Assembly (NCBI RefSeq): GCF_000150275.1
Contig: NW_002060943.1
Coordinates: forward strand, 1,608,628 to 1,672,627
DNA from: Trichoplax adhaerens
Lineage: Eukaryota; Placozoa; Uniplacotomia; Trichoplacea; Trichoplacidae
Direction: 5' to 3'
DNA: 64,000 bases
Shown: positions 40,431 through 54,621 of the stretch, in pieces
Layout of the letters: each line of letters starts with the position of its first letter
Numbering within the stretch: the stretch's first letter is position 1
Position numbers and translations under genes: made by a program
The notes under the pieces: generated by a model
Told to the model about the DNA's origin: nothing
Seen by the model: only the letters and a program-made list of their open reading frames with translations
The model's database searches: none

Positions 40431-40960
40431 AACCTATTCTAACTATCTTAATTCTAGCTCTACATCCCACTGTACTTTACTCAATATCGCCATCTTGAAT
40501 AGCCATAGTGAGTCTAACGAATAATCATCATCCTATAATCAATTTCTCGGTTTGATGCCCATTCCAATCAATCCATACATTATTCCAGATTCAATTTATA
40601 AGCGAATAAACTATTCTAACTATCTTCATTTTAGCTAACACCCACTGTACAACAGTCAAATGTCGCCATCTTGAATAAGTCAAAGTTAGTGTAATGTAAC
40701 AAATAGACATGATACTATAATTATATACTATAATCAATTCATCGGCTTGAAGGCCAGCCAAATTCAATTTATAAGCGAACTATTCCAACTATTTTCATTT
40801 TAGCTAACACCTTATATACAAGAGTCAATGTCGCCATTTTGAATAGTCAAAGTTACTGTAACTAATGGACACGATCCTATAATCAATTTCTAGGCTTGAT
40901 AGCCAATTCAACCAATCTGTACACCATCTCACATTCAATGTAAAGAAATAGCCATTAATT
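40430..40960. repeat. Degenerate tandem repeat, unit about 170 bp, three copies
   Basis: CTATTCTAACTATCTTMATTYTAGC starts units at about 40434, 40611 and 40779. Each then carries ATATCGCCATCTTGAATAG, CCTATAATCAATTTCTCGGCTTGATGCC and CAATTTATAAGCGAA. Copies are about 80 percent alike by eye. Non-coding. Confidence 0.7.
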
Positions 40961-43480
40961 GATTATATAACTTTCCACTTTGCTATCGTTTCTGTTACTT
41001 TCTATTTCAACAAATCTTCCCTATCGATATTATAGGAAGTCAAAATTTTGATCTGCTCTAAAATAGTAGTCATCAAAACTCTTCATGAATATTGAGAAAA
41101 TAAAAACTTGAATATTTTCTTCATCAAGAGAAAGAGATAACTATTTCAAGGCGGACAAATATTATGGTGGTGTGCACCCTTTGCTTTGAACTCGATCTAG
41201 TGGGGCGATTAGGCGAAAGATGGGTTCCCATTTCACTTTAGCCTATTTTATCCATTTAAGAGAAGCAATTTGAAAGGATGCTCTTGAATTTATCGGTCTA
41301 CTGTTGTTCTTTTGCATCAAATAAAAAACATGCTTAATATCGCTCTAACTCAAGACCTCAGAAACTATATTATAATACCATTAGAATAAATCGGCATATA
41401 AAATAAATAGACAGAAGTAAGTGTATGCATATAATTGCTGTAAACAAGAATAGAAAAGAGCTAAAAAACATTTTAATCTCCTCCAACCTTCCATTTTGAT
41501 GATTGATTGTCGATAGATAATGCAATGGTTGATAGTGTAGAAGCCAAAAGGTAAAAAGGCCAAAAATGAGCGATAAAATGCCAATTCAAAACTTTTATCA
41601 ATCACTTCAAGTAAGGTAGCAGAAGATAAGATATCATCGATTGGACAATAAAATAGTAGATTACCTAGAATCTAGACAATATATATATCAATAATTTTAA
41701 GTTACTTTGCATTTGGTATGATTGAATTTATTCTATAGAATCATGCATCATAAACACGTTAAGTTGCTTGAAAGCTATCAATAATTAAAGTTAACATAAT
41801 ATAATGGTCGCCAAGAATACTATTATATCCATTCTATATAGCTAACATCAAGTTATTAATGATTGCTGATTAAGAAAGGCTTGACCATTTAAGATATATA
41901 CAGGTGCATTTTTTAATTTTATTTTTCAATCACAATACTTATTATCACGTTGATAAAATAACCAAAGCTTAACCCTATTATCGTTATCGAATTGAATATC
42001 AACATAGCTGCAACAATTAAAGTCATTATAACAAAACACTTTTCCATCTCCATTAAAAGATAGACAATAGCTATGCAGAATGTCTTGATGAATATTATAT
42101 AGTCAAATGATAGTGTTATGATCCAATTCACTCACTTTTCATCTGGTTTAGTCCATGAAATTTTTAATTTAAAATTAAAATAAAAAGGAAAGAATAACAG
42201 ACAGCTACAAGGTAATTCAAGGACAAAAATGCAGTCAAGATTTTGAATACAGTCACGCTCAATCAAGATGAATACTATATTGTACAGATTTAAATCAATA
42301 AATGCTGTATTGGTTAATTTGCTACTCTATACCATGGCTGATGGAATAGCAAATTAATAAAAATCTTCAACCATAAAATGTATTAAAAATACTTACAAAA
42401 CAAAGGATAGACTATACATAGCAATAAAAAAACTCTTTTCAATCATGTAGCCAAAAGTCGTCCATTTGAATATTCAATTCCATATTATTTTTGCTTTGTT
42501 TCATTTCTCACGAATTATTAATGTAATACTTCCTTTATTCTGGATAGGATTTAATTTAAAAGATGAAAGCACAGACAATTTTCGTGAGAATTCACCAAAA
42601 TCTCCTTTAAATTAAAATTTTTCACCATGTCTCTAGAGGGTTAGCAACTCTTAATGAACATGCAATAACTCAGATTTTAATATCGTTGTTAAAATGAATT
42701 ACTATTGTAAAATAGAGTAATATAATAAACGAAATGACTCATTCTATACAATATAGGCTACCCTATTTCATGGAATAAACTGAGTTAATGTAACTATGAT
42801 GTCTTATTAATTCATCCTTCAGACAAGGTAAAATGAAAAGAATTATTTTCTTTTCACTTTTGGATCAAGGAAGAGCCGGATGGTATATAAAATATTATTA
42901 TTAATTTTTCTTTATTAATTCGTTGGCCGTATCCTTTCTTGAGATATTGATATCCATTAACGTATACTATCTACTATCCCTTATTAATTATTGACTCTCG
43001 AATTGATTATTTTGATTAAAGAGAGAACTTACCATATGCAGATACTATTCCTATTCAGCAACATTTACTTAAAGAATCATCAAGACAATTTACACCTTCA
43101 ATTGAATAGTTCAATTTGCACCATGCAGACGTTTTATCTTTTAACCGAGATATTGTTCTATTTTTATTTCTTTCTAGTATTAGTCGCATTAAATGTAAAA
43201 TTCTTTTCATTTAAATATAATCTAAACGACATCATTTTAAATAAAGATAATCGCGGTACCATGCTATTATTTACTATCTATCTTTCATTATTAAACCGGA
43301 AATTTAAGCAATAACTTCATTACTATTTGTAGACAGATGTGCAAGTCTTCTGTCGTGGGCCTTATAATACACTTGGAATAATTAGCTAGAGATAGCCTAC
43401 TTAGTTTATTAAAGTTAGAAACAATCATGAAGACCCAATTAATCAAACTTGAGGCATAATTGTTAAATTACTAAAAATCT
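40961..43480. other. AT-rich intergenic DNA, no gene recognised
   Basis: Open frames at 41381-41605 (-), 41919-42131 (-) and 42991-43314 (+) are hydrophobic because of T-rich composition and show no start, splice or family evidence. Confidence 0.4.
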
Positions 43481-44820
43481 ATATTGCTCGACTAGTTTCG
43501 CAATTAGAGTCGGATTTACTAGCCAATACAGACTAGGCTTTGTAATTATATAAATATATCAATCGCTTTGATAACAGCAGCTGGATGGATTAAAGATTTG
43601 CAGCTTTACATAAAAGATTGATATCAGTCAATGATTGAGTAGAAATATATTTTGGATACAATCATACTTCTTGTCCGCGGCTTCAATAACAGTAGCCGGG
43701 TAAAAATGTAACTCTAACTCTGAAATAAGCTTTAAAATTAATTGATATGCAGTTTTAACATAATCATGCATAATATTTATAACTATATTAATGGCCATAG
43801 GTACATCAAAAGTCGAAACTTACTAAATTTGAAACCGATCTTTAGTTCTCTGAAAGAATAAAAACTTTAGCATTTCCAAAATATCATAATTACACATTTA
43901 CAGATTTAATCATAGTAACTGCGGTAGATAGATTCCAGCTGTTAGTTTATAAATCAAATTTAACCTGATGAACGACATCGTTTTAACGATCTAAATAAGA
44001 CTTTTTATTCTTTCATTCCGTTAGCAATAAGTCCTTTGATATAGGCATTGTGATTCTACGGCTATACAACTTCACTCAAAGCAATATTTAATGCAGTTCC
44101 CACCTAATATTCTTCGTAATAAATGAAAATCCGTCGCAGTCTTAAGTTTATGGCTGTAGCAATAGTATCTAAAATAGGATACAAACCTACATTTTAATGT
44201 ATAAGAGTACGCGCCTTGAATTCAATTTGGATCTGCTACAAAATACAATTTTAACAATTTCAAATAAATTCCTATACACTTTATAGTGTTATACGAGCTG
44301 GGATATGTGTTTTGTAAGGCCTTAAACCAATATTTGATCTTTAGTAAAAAATCGATAACTTTGATCATTACTGAAAGAAATTGTCATCCTAAATCTACAG
44401 TATAACTTCAGCAATGATTGCCAGATTCGTTACAAGTTGACCGCTTGAAAAGCTTTATCATCTTTAGTCGATTTTTTTGGAAAATATATTTATGACAATC
44501 AGAATTAGTCGTGTAACGCTTTCATTAATTCGGTATTAGTAGTAATAATTCAATGGAACAATTAGTAATTACATTTAGTTTACTAACTTTTAAAGTTAAT
44601 ATTTTGGCTTTGTAAAAGACAGACTTAACTTGAGTAAAGACATTAATATTACTCGTGAGCTAAGAAAATTTGCTACCATAAAATAGGGCAATAGCTTTAC
44701 AACTAATCGAATCAATATCTGATTTAATATGTCAAAGTATAGATCCAGAAGCTAAAATCAACATTTGATAATATTGGAAACTTTAGTATTCCAAATTTAA
44801 AAATTAATATACCTTGAATT
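43480..44820. repeat. Weak degenerate repeats
   Basis: Related words recur: TTTGATAACAGCAGCTGGATGG (43568) and TTCAATAACAGTAGCCGGGTAA (43683); AAAACTTTAGCATTTCCAAAAT (43862) and GAAACTTTAGTATTCCAAATTT (44779). Read on the minus strand the first pair gives HPAAVIKA and YPATVIEA, so this could be a decayed repeat-protein gene, but frames are broken throughout. Confidence 0.3.
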
Positions 44821-45500
44821 CAAGGCGATACATAGTTTAACGTAATTAATTAACTATCTCGACCCATGCATGATAAGATCCTTTCTAGGGATCTAGACAT
44901 TGCAGTAGATTGGGTATATCTAATCTGTGTTATCTCTCCCTATACGCGCATTGACAATATTGCCAAGGTAATGGCCTGCCACAAGAATGAAATAAATTCT
45001 TTCCATCTTTATTTTTTCGATATTGGAGGAAAATATCCGATTATATAGGATACCAAACATTTGAATAAATTTACGACAGTTTACTGTACAAAGCGTGTTA
45101 TAATTTGTATTTCGATTCAAGCCGTAGAAGCATTTAAATGCAACATCATTAATTTAGTTTTAATAATGGTTCGGTTAATCGTGGGGTAAATGAAATTCTA
45201 CTATAGAAAACTAGCTTTGTGATATGACCTCTAGGATTGAAAAATTTATAGTTCATAATTCTTACTACCGTAACATGTAATAAATACAAAAAATGAAAAG
45301 AGACTTATTTACTGAAATCTAAATAACTAAATGTTTGCTTAAATAATCAAATTGATGTATTTTAATCCTATCGGTTTATATCAAAGGTCTAATTCATTAA
45401 AGATCTTCGATATTTCGACTTTACTAGCTATAAATCGTAAAAAATATGTTCTTACTCTACAGTTTGTACGTAAGCCATATACATAGTCCATTAATCTGAC

Positions 45501-48500
45501 TTATTCATGATTGTCCATTAATCGAGACGAGCCAGGTCCGCCATTTTTTGAGGAGCAGAAATTTCCTGGCTTTCCTCTCAATATAATGCCCAACAAAGCG
45601 GCTACAAGTAGAGCAATAACCACCCCTTCTATAATAATTCCAATAATTAGTCCTGACTGATTGGGTTTGCTTGGATTTGTCGTGGTGCTATTATCGATGG
45701 CTAAGCGGCAATGAAAATTATTGGGATTTTTTGTGCATAAATGGTGTAGAACTGATCTGTTAATAGCGAAAAAATAAAACTTCTTTTTAGTATTAACTGT
45801 AACGCTTTAATAAACTTAGCTTATGATATTTGCATCAATCTTAAAAGAGGATATGATTAGTGATCAAACTTGTCAAGTATTTATCCCATTAATAGATACA
45901 AATAGGGGAAATTGTAAAACTGTGATTATTTATCTATACTAACTGTGACCATATGGACATTCGTCTAGGTTTAAATATCGAAATTAGTGGAAGTAGCACA
46001 TTTAAAGTTGGCAGGAATAAACGTAAGTATGATCAAGTTATATGTCATTCCTTTCACTAATTCTAGTAAGCTATAATGTATAATTGATGCGATTCAGCAG
46101 TTCTTGTACACAATCATTGGGTCGTAATTACGCTAGACATACAAGTAGCCGAATCACTACTATACGGATTTTACTTAAAATAATAACCAGCCCTATAAAA
46201 ATTCTTTTAACTAAAAGTCGTAGGAAATTCTGTTTTACTTCGAATCTTTTACGATTGATATTGGCGGTGTTGAAGAAAATTAGAAGCAAGTTCGTTATAC
46301 TTACTTTGGATTATCTTGGCAACTCCAAGTAAAATTATGGCTTGTAAGGATGTTTTGTAGCTCCTTTATTGAACCTATACCGCATCGATCACTAAAGAAA
46401 CGAAATAAATTTAATGACGATCATTTTTTTATTGTACTTGAGCAGTACAGAAACAAAATAATCTATCCACGTTTACAAATTTATAAGTAGTGCTTAAACC
46501 ACTCTATAAGAGAAAGACGAAGAAACAATATTTCAGACCGTTGTACTAACTCCTTCTAGCTAGCTCGAACATTGCTGCCCACGAATATTAGCAGACACTC
46601 TGATAGTCATATATTAGTTAATTCAGCTATAGTAGATTATTCATATAAATAAAAGCAATTCTACGACAACAGCCGATCAAATCTTAGCTGCTACGTTGTT
46701 CTTAGTGAAACCCCAAGTTATAATAACATTTAAAATAAAAATTACTCCCGGAATTAATATTTCTATATCACATGTTCTATCATTAATCTAAGGAATTAAG
46801 ATGAACTCGAACTGAATATGGAGATCGTATCAAATCGATTCTACGTACTTGCTTAATATAAGTTATAATTCTACAATTTATACATTACATTTGATTAGGT
46901 TTACTGTTCAAGCCATGCATAACCATAATTTCCACTTTAGATACCTTCTGAGGAGATAAATTGGGTAATTCAATAGAACCAAATATGCTATATCATGTGA
47001 AATTGAATTAGTTGTGTATTAAAATTAGTCAGGAAGCTGTACCATTAAATAGCACTATTGTGCGCCAAAGTAATAATAATAAAAGGAGTACAGATTATTA
47101 ATTACTAATAGAACTTAAAGAAATCTCTACAATAGGTTGGATTATCGATCCTGCTTGAACAATATCGGTTAGTAATTTTTATAATTAATAGCTTGTTTAT
47201 AATCCTTCCATAATATCCTTATCGATATTTTGAAAGTTTACTACTGAGAGAATTACTGTTGTACTACTACATTTCAAAGTTATTATAACAGTAATAAAAG
47301 TGATTTATTATTTGCAGAATTAACAAAATTTGTCCGTTAATTGAAAATTGCATTGCAATCCAACTAAATCTTCTTATGCTAGATACCTTTGGTTATTGAA
47401 GGCAGGAGTCTTGTTATCACTCGTAAGCAAGACTCTTACAAGTCCACTTGCACTTTTGGCAAACTGGTCATAATTAATTTAAAAATAGCGGAAAAATTTT
47501 AAATTATATTACGACAAATCTTCTCAACTGCAAGTATGAAGCATTTAAGTTGTAAAATATAATTAGAATACTGCAAGTGTAAAGATTGAATAGAATACAA
47601 TTCTAGTAAAAATCATAATTCAGTACAATAATAGCTAGAGATTAATCGTCTAGTGGTCATTATATTCGGCGACTCTTCATATTAAAAAAACCTCATTTCT
47701 AAATTAAAATTAACCACTAGTACGTTTAAATTATGTTCCATTCCAGAGACTACTCAAAAGTCTACTTGTTTGATTTTAAAATTTTTCTATTCATTCATAC
47801 TACATATTTATTTGTATAGAGTGTAACTGTAAGAAATACACACTTTAAGTTTACTATTAGATTAATTAAATAGTGAATGATCTACCTCACGGGATGCTAG
47901 AGCCCAAAATGACAGCATATTCCTGTGACTACATCCCTGTGAATCATTACAGTATAGATAATTGATACCTTCGGACTGAGGAGTTGATTTGAATCGACCA
48001 CACCAGGTTAATTTATCTAGCAGAAATCTAGAGTATGAAAATATGAAGGGAAGAAATTTTAATTAACCTCCTATGATTCGGAAATATTTAGGATAGAATG
48101 TAGATGATTTTCTTGAATTTCATTTACACTTGTAATTATTTATGCAAAGAACAGTGATTTTCATACGCATTATGAATGACATCTTTTAATAACTCCTCTA
48201 AGATTATGTAATGTAATAGGTGTCTTGACTAAAGGATAGTCAAATAAAATCAGGAATGATTAATCTCCAGCCAGTATAAAGATGATCCACTAACTCACAT
48301 TTAATTTACTCCTAATATTTTATTATTGTCGACAAATATATTTATAAACAGAATGCCAAATTTAGAATTAATCGATAAGCAGTTTTATCCTTGAACTTTT
48401 AGAAATGTGACGATATCAAAATTTAAGCCCATGTTGTTCTGTCAAGATAAATTTTATAGCGGGTATACCCTAATTATGAATGTACAATAATAGCATTTGT

Positions 48501-50698
48501 ATTGATTAAGGTTTACTATATAATTTTTTTTCCTGTTTTATTCACCTAATGTCTTAAATTTATCATCATCTAGTTGATAATTAGGAGCACAAGCTAACGT
48601 AAAGTTTAGTGGATAGTATGGTTATTTCATCTAATATATTGATATCATTATTCGTTAGTCTACAATAAACAATAGCTACTTTAGTTAGAATTCAATTGTT
48701 AATTTTCTGTTGAACAAGACAATCCAAAAAAAACTAGTGAAAATAATCTAATTGATTTTGATGACAGTGATCTACTTACCCAGTAAAAGTTTGTGATATT
48801 ACCAAAACATCATCAACAGCTTGTACGTACGAAGAAACAAAGTCATAAACGCCTGACCAAAAAAGAGCCTAAATTATTACAGAGACATGCAATTTAATTT
48901 AAAAAAAAGGAGAAGAATTTTTCCTATTCATTTATTTTCGGTAAATGGATGAATATATACGATACAGTAACATAATGATGATAATGTTGGCCGAGATATA
49001 AAAATGACCTTCGAAAATGTAAATCAACTTCTTTATTAAAGTCAGTGTAGTGCAACCCCAAATTAGCTTAAGATTAAAATTATGTGATTGTACGAATATG
49101 GATACGTTGAACGTTTAATGGTGCAAGTATCTACTCTTAGACGAGATTTACAATGCGTATGGTTCCTTTATTACGTCCAGGAACATACGTATTAGGAGTT
49201 GTAGATACGAATAGATTGTTCGAAGTAAATTAGCAATATGAAGGATTCATTATGATACTTTAATTGGAAGCGATGTTTATAGCCAATAATAATTCGCTCG
49301 ATATTAAATTTAGCTTAATCTTACGACATAAATGCCAAAATATGATTGCCTTGCTAAGCATAAACTTGTAACCAATTATTTATAAATCGTCGATTTTACT
49401 ATAGTAAGTAAGACAGAAGTAAATTGAAGATAGATAACTCTTGATATTGTTAGAAGAACCAAGTTTATGCTCTAATGTGAGGACTTATAATGCTAGTTCT
49501 TGTTTAATATTTTGAAAAGACTTCATCGCAGCCAGTTAAGACGTAAAGGATTGTTATTTTTACATGGTGATGACTGTAAAGATTATTTTGTTTGAGAGAA
49601 TATATCGTGCCGATAATCAAAATAAAGTCAAAGCCATTATTAACACCGACATTATACCACTGATGTATTAGTACATGGAGTTAAAATAAACGTTACGAAA
49701 GTAATAGATATCCTATTCGCCACCTATTAATGATTGTTACGGCGCAATCGATTGATTATCGATGTAGAGCATTGCACTTTAATACTTTTATGTCTGGCTA
49801 CTTGCTGCAATTACACTATATAGATAAAAGTGAGTAGGATGCCAAGGTACGTAGCGTAAAACTCTATCTTCAAGACATGATCTCGGCAATGTGTGTTAAA
49901 TTTAATCGATACGATCTAATTGAGATATTAATATTCGAATATAATGACCCCCAGATAGGTTTCAATTAAAACGGGCTATAATGCTTAACAATCAAATTAA
50001 TGTGGTTTATTAAATCAGTAAATTGTGGATTCATTGCTAGAATACTATCCAGCAACGTATTATTTTCTGGACTAAGGACCTTTAAACACATAATAAGCTG
50101 TTAAAACGACAAATTGGATTTTTATGCAGAAAGTCTAATGTAGCACGATCTCGTAAAATATTTCAGAACTAAAAGTTGCATTGATTGCTTAACTGAATGC
50201 GTCCAAATCATAGTTGGAAACTAATTAAAACTTTGCTTTTAGGAAGATAAACTTGGCTTTGTTACCGATACATTATTCATGATTCAGGTGTAGTAAATCA
50301 ACGATAAATAGCATTATATATCGAACAAGTGGCTTGTATTACAGTCTAGTCGATTTTTAACTGTAAGTTGCTGCCTTATTCTATATGCCTATTATTGCTA
50401 TAAGCATGAAATAAAATAGACTTACCTTATTGGGAGGGACAGGACTGGAAGACTCAATAAGAAATCGACTATACTGAGTAGGATCGACTTCACAAGGTTC
50501 ACGGTTTACGAAAACTCGACTAAATTCTTGCCATAACGAAGGACAAGTAACGCCAGGACGCAATGTAAAATTCTGCAAAGCAATATATCCATAGCAACGT
50601 CCGATAAAAATCTCTTTAATATTGTGAGTTGTGCCTGATGCAGAAGTTGTTAAGTATTGGCACCCTGCAAGAATAAGAATGTAGTAAACAAGTTTCAT
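45501..50698 (-). CDS. ADP-ribosyl cyclase (CD38 family), predicted type I membrane protein
   Basis: Converts NAD to cyclic ADP-ribose and/or ADP-ribose, messengers for calcium release. Seven exons: 50698-50426, 48868-48780, 48027-47886, 47463-47387, 46987-46889, 46391-46305 and 45756-45501, total 340 residues. Exon 1 has a signal peptide (residues 1-20) and EIFIGRCYGY, the family's R-C motif, then SLWQEFSRVFVNREPCEV. Exon 2 gives ALFWSGVYDF (W95, equivalent of CD38 W125). Exon 3 gives LTWCGRF and SFWALAS (W162, equivalent of W189). Exon 5 gives SIFGSIELPNL with E200, the catalytic glutamate (E226 in CD38). Exon 7 has the last cysteines, a linker, a membrane segment at about 291-315 (GLIIGIIIEGVVIALLVAAL) and a 25-residue tail ending MDNHE. 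The TLEDT motif is replaced by VISQT, so the CD38 E146 position is Ser116. Start is the ATG at the signal peptide; an upstream in-frame ATG adds ten unlikely residues. Confidence 0.92.
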
Positions 50699-51000
50699 CT
50701 TGAAGTCATTTAAATTTATTGCATGCAATTTTTAGCCACAGCCCCCAAACTTCTTTCTCACTCAAAGCTAAGCCTAAAGAGAATGTAATGAAGTAAGCTA
50801 CTTGCCAAGTTAGAAAATTGTTCCTTTGTTGACATAATGACGTCAGAATTTATCGCCTTATATCTCTTGCCCGGGGCTTTTTATGGCAAAATTACTATTT
50901 AACAGGAAAATGATGCTCCAAAGCTAGGATATCAACTATGGGGACTCTAACGATCAATGGCTGTCTATACAACCAACTTGATTTGATGGTAATAGTGGTT
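50699..51000 (-). promoter_or_regulatory. Presumed promoter region of the first ADP-ribosyl cyclase
   Basis: This is the 300 bases upstream of the cyclase start. It is less AT-rich than its surroundings. It contains TGACGTCA (50838-50845), a perfect CRE-type palindrome, about 140 bases upstream of the ATG on the minus strand. Whether it binds a CREB/ATF factor here is inference. Confidence 0.4.
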
Positions 51001-51022
51001 AACGAATAAGGCATTCTTGCAC

Positions 51023-51610
51023 TGGGACTCGAATCTAGTTGTAATTGATTAATCAAGACCAGACTGGAGTCTATTTCCCTAGTAATATACCCTAAGCCAT
51101 AAATAATTATCTGCCATGATACTTGATGTATACTATACTATAGCTTAAAAATAGCTGAAATTGACTAACTCTACTAGCTAATAAATGAGTCAAATCTTGG
51201 CAACTTGAATCTAGGTGATATTGATTAACACGGACTAGATTGGGGTCTATCTACATATTAGTTATATTTTATGAACTCCACCAGCTAAAAGAGTCAATCT
51301 AGATAATTGGTGAGACTCAAACCATGTTAGCATTGATTAATACAGATTAGATTGAATTTCAACAACATACTATCTATTCTGATACTTGCTGTATAACCTA
51401 AAATAGCTAAAATTTACTTATTCTATGAATTAAAAGTGTAAATTTGGGTAATGAACGAGGCTTGAGCCTAGTTGACATTGACTAATGAAGGCTAGATTGG
51501 GAGTCCATCTGCATATTATCTGCGATAATACTAATTGTATAACTAAAAATAGCCAAAATTCCCTCCTTCCGCTAGCTAAAGGAGTAAATTTGGGCAATAT
51601 TTGAAGTCTT
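51023..51610. repeat. Degenerate tandem repeat, four units of 110-175 bp
   Basis: Units begin near 51028, 51203, 51314 and 51459 with CTYGARYCTAGTTGAYATTGAYTAAT followed by GRCTAGATTGGGGTCYATCT, then later RCTAAAAATAGCYAAAATT and GCTAGCTAAARGAGTMAATYTGGGYAAT. It lies between the two cyclase genes, about 330 bases upstream of the first one's start. Confidence 0.7.
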
Positions 51611-54600
51611 ACAAGGGCGTCATGTGGAATTAGATCAATGGAAAATGCACTCTTTCAAAGCGGAAGTTGCAAGTATATTGAATTAAAGTGTTCCGGTTAC
51701 CTTCGTATCAAGATATTAAATTTTCGATACTAATGGCAATATTTTAGAGTCTGTACTCTAGAGCTAAAGTTAAAATAAACCCATTTAATCACTTCTTACG
51801 GCAATAATAGTGCAGAATTGGATGAATAGCACTCCTTTCAGTAGAAGCATACTGATTGATATCGACATTCTTATTTTTATCGCTTTCAAGTCTAATCATA
51901 GGCCTAGGGCTTAAGTATACAATTGTAGAAAAGAGCAGATTTGGCCTATTTTTAGTTCTTGTTATCAAATGTAGTACTGATACAGACAAATAGCAAATTC
52001 ACCAATTCTAGCAGGAATTAAATCGGATCCACGGTATTTTAATTACCATCAACATTACCTCGTTCGTCCTTTTTGATGTTAATGATAATATTTTGGATAT
52101 CAAAAATACTCTATGCAGCCGAAAGATTACTAATTGCAATTAAAGCTCTCATTTTTACTGACTTTAATAGCAGTCAATCACCATACTTTGAAATCAAGAT
52201 AGTCTATGGTGGAAAGGGTCTATTTGGCTCATGTTCAAATCTTATTGCAAGTAGTGTACTGGTTAAAATATGTACGGTCTCCAATTCAGTCTCAAGTAAT
52301 CAATTGTGGATCTATTTTGGCATACCCATAAACGTTAATCACTAGCAAAAACTACTGGTATGAAATCGAGCAAGTGTTGTAAAGAGTCCGGCAAAGTTAG
52401 AGTTGTTATGGTAAGCGTTCAGATTTTTGCATGATTGCAATTTAGTTACAAAACATTTACATATCTTCTACTATAGGTACCGTCAAAGTCTTTTTAATAA
52501 GAACAATTTAATTGTACGGTACGATACAGAATTTATGCTTTGATCTTAAACCAGCAATCCTTTATTGCAAATCAGCTGCATTGCAATTTGTTGACATTAC
52601 AGAACATTTCCTATTGGATTGAAGGATTGATTTATTCATAGATTACGATAGTCCATAGCAAACAAATCACCGCATGGTACTATTCTTCACATTTTACTTA
52701 GTCATAAAATAGCTTATGAATACGGCATGAAAACTGTCCGTCGAGTAAGATGATAACTCTCAGCGGTATGGCTTTAATGTTGTCGGTTTATCTCCAGAAA
52801 TTTTTGAAGAAATACATAATTACCTGCTTAAATCACTGAAGCAGGCATAATACTAGATGTGCATGAGTACGATATTACATCAATTTAACATGGCTGTTAC
52901 AGTGGAAATGTTCCGTGATAGGACATATCGTAATCTGACTATTCAGTATTAGTCAATACATGTCTATATTCGTAAATACTGTTGTCTGCATTAAGGGAGC
53001 AGTAGCTAAACTTAATATCTAATTCAGTAAATGATTCGGAGGTTAATTGTATTAACTATGACTCATGAACTATTGAGGAATAGTATATAAATGCAGTATA
53101 TCGTGTAATAAGAGAATTCTCCAACTTAGTGTTTAACGTAAAATACGAGGCGTTTAAGTCTTTGTGTAGTCTGCTAGTAGGGCAAAAGTGTTTCTGATAG
53201 TGCAGATATCGTTCCTTGATACGTGGTTCAAGGAATTGACTTATTGATCGTACATTACGTTATCTTGTTGCAAAGCTGTTTTGTGGCAATGACCAAGGCA
53301 AACAACCTATTAAAATAGGCTTGGACTAAATACTGTGACCAGATTAGTAGCAGCTATGTGATAATAGCTTTAGGGTTGCTCAATTTACCTACTTTCTCTT
53401 GTTCTACATTATAATATCCACCGAAAATTCTATGGAGATTGAGCTATAATGGTCAACCTCCAATCTAAAGGATATATATTCGATTCAAATTACATTTAAT
53501 CATGTAAAGAGTTACATTTTAGGATTTCTGATAATTGATTAACCATTGAATTGTTTGGATGATTTTTAAATGGAATTCGATCGAACAGATAAAATAAATT
53601 AATGTTATACCCTAATTTCTAAAACTAGTTACTATTCATCTCAGAGTTAACATAAATACCTAGAATTATGCAATTTTATTCCAAACTATATTGAAGTTTT
53701 GCCCGATACACTTATAATTAAGATATCCAATGCTGAAAATCATAGTTACAGTCAATTTCATTCGATTTCATACGATGTTACAAGGAATATAATTAATTTT
53801 AATTATTCTACTAACTGAAATCATTAGTCAGTGTAAGCTATATCAAAATAATCATAAAAATAGCCAATCTTCCATTTACAATTAGTATGATTTTACTGCA
53901 TTGCGGTAATAGAAAATTTTACAAAATGTTACTATTATAATTGATAACTAGAGGAAGCCAAATTGATTCTAAATAATCTATACAAGCATTTAGGATTATC
54001 TTATAATTTATGCTAATACCCTTGTGATAAAAAATTTAATTCTTCTGCTCGCTTGCTATACCTATTTAATATTACATAATACCACTCTGATTTATTTTAA
54101 CGAATAAATCTACCTCGTTGGGATGGCAATTTGACGAAAATAAATCATTTTTAATACTAAACCAGATGCCATCTTTCAGTACTAAAATCATATAGTCAAG
54201 CAATTTTACGAAGTAGTAGAAAGTTTCTAGGCTTGCATAATAGGACATCAGTAGTAGCAAACACAGCTTCTTAGCATTCTAGAAATCAGTTTTAGTAGCC
54301 TCCCTATAAAATAAGACATAGGAAATTTAATTTTAGAAGTTTAATACAGTTATTTTCATGTAGTATATTATTGTTATGAGTTGCATCGATTTATTTCATA
54401 TTATTTAGTAATTATTAAAATTAGATAGTAATACTAAGATATATTAAAAACTATACAGTAATCATTATAAATAGAACTATTAAATATGATGACAATCAAC
54501 TAAGCTTGAAAGGTATGAAATTAGAATAATTTAGTCAATATACTAGGAATAAGCGCAATGTAAAGACTTGCAACAGGTTTTTGAATATGTATTTGGGAAT

Positions 54601-54621
54601 CTGTGCTATCAAACTCTCTCT
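51611..54621. other. Intergenic DNA between the two cyclase genes
   Basis: A 90-codon plus frame at 52073-52345 and a 66-codon minus frame at 51789-51989 have no recognised motif. A segment at about 53140-53300 resembles one at 62365-62440 (shared GGCGTTTAAGTC and GTACRTTACSTTRTCTTGTTGCA words), indicating a dispersed repeat. No cyclase exon was seen here. Confidence 0.4.

Noticed and set aside
42991-43314. 107-codon hydrophobic plus-strand frame
   Set aside because: Composition follows T-rich DNA; dominated by Leu, Ile and Phe with no start context or family.
46084-46332. 82-codon plus-strand frame
   Set aside because: It overlaps exon 6 of the minus-strand cyclase and is basic/hydrophobic noise.
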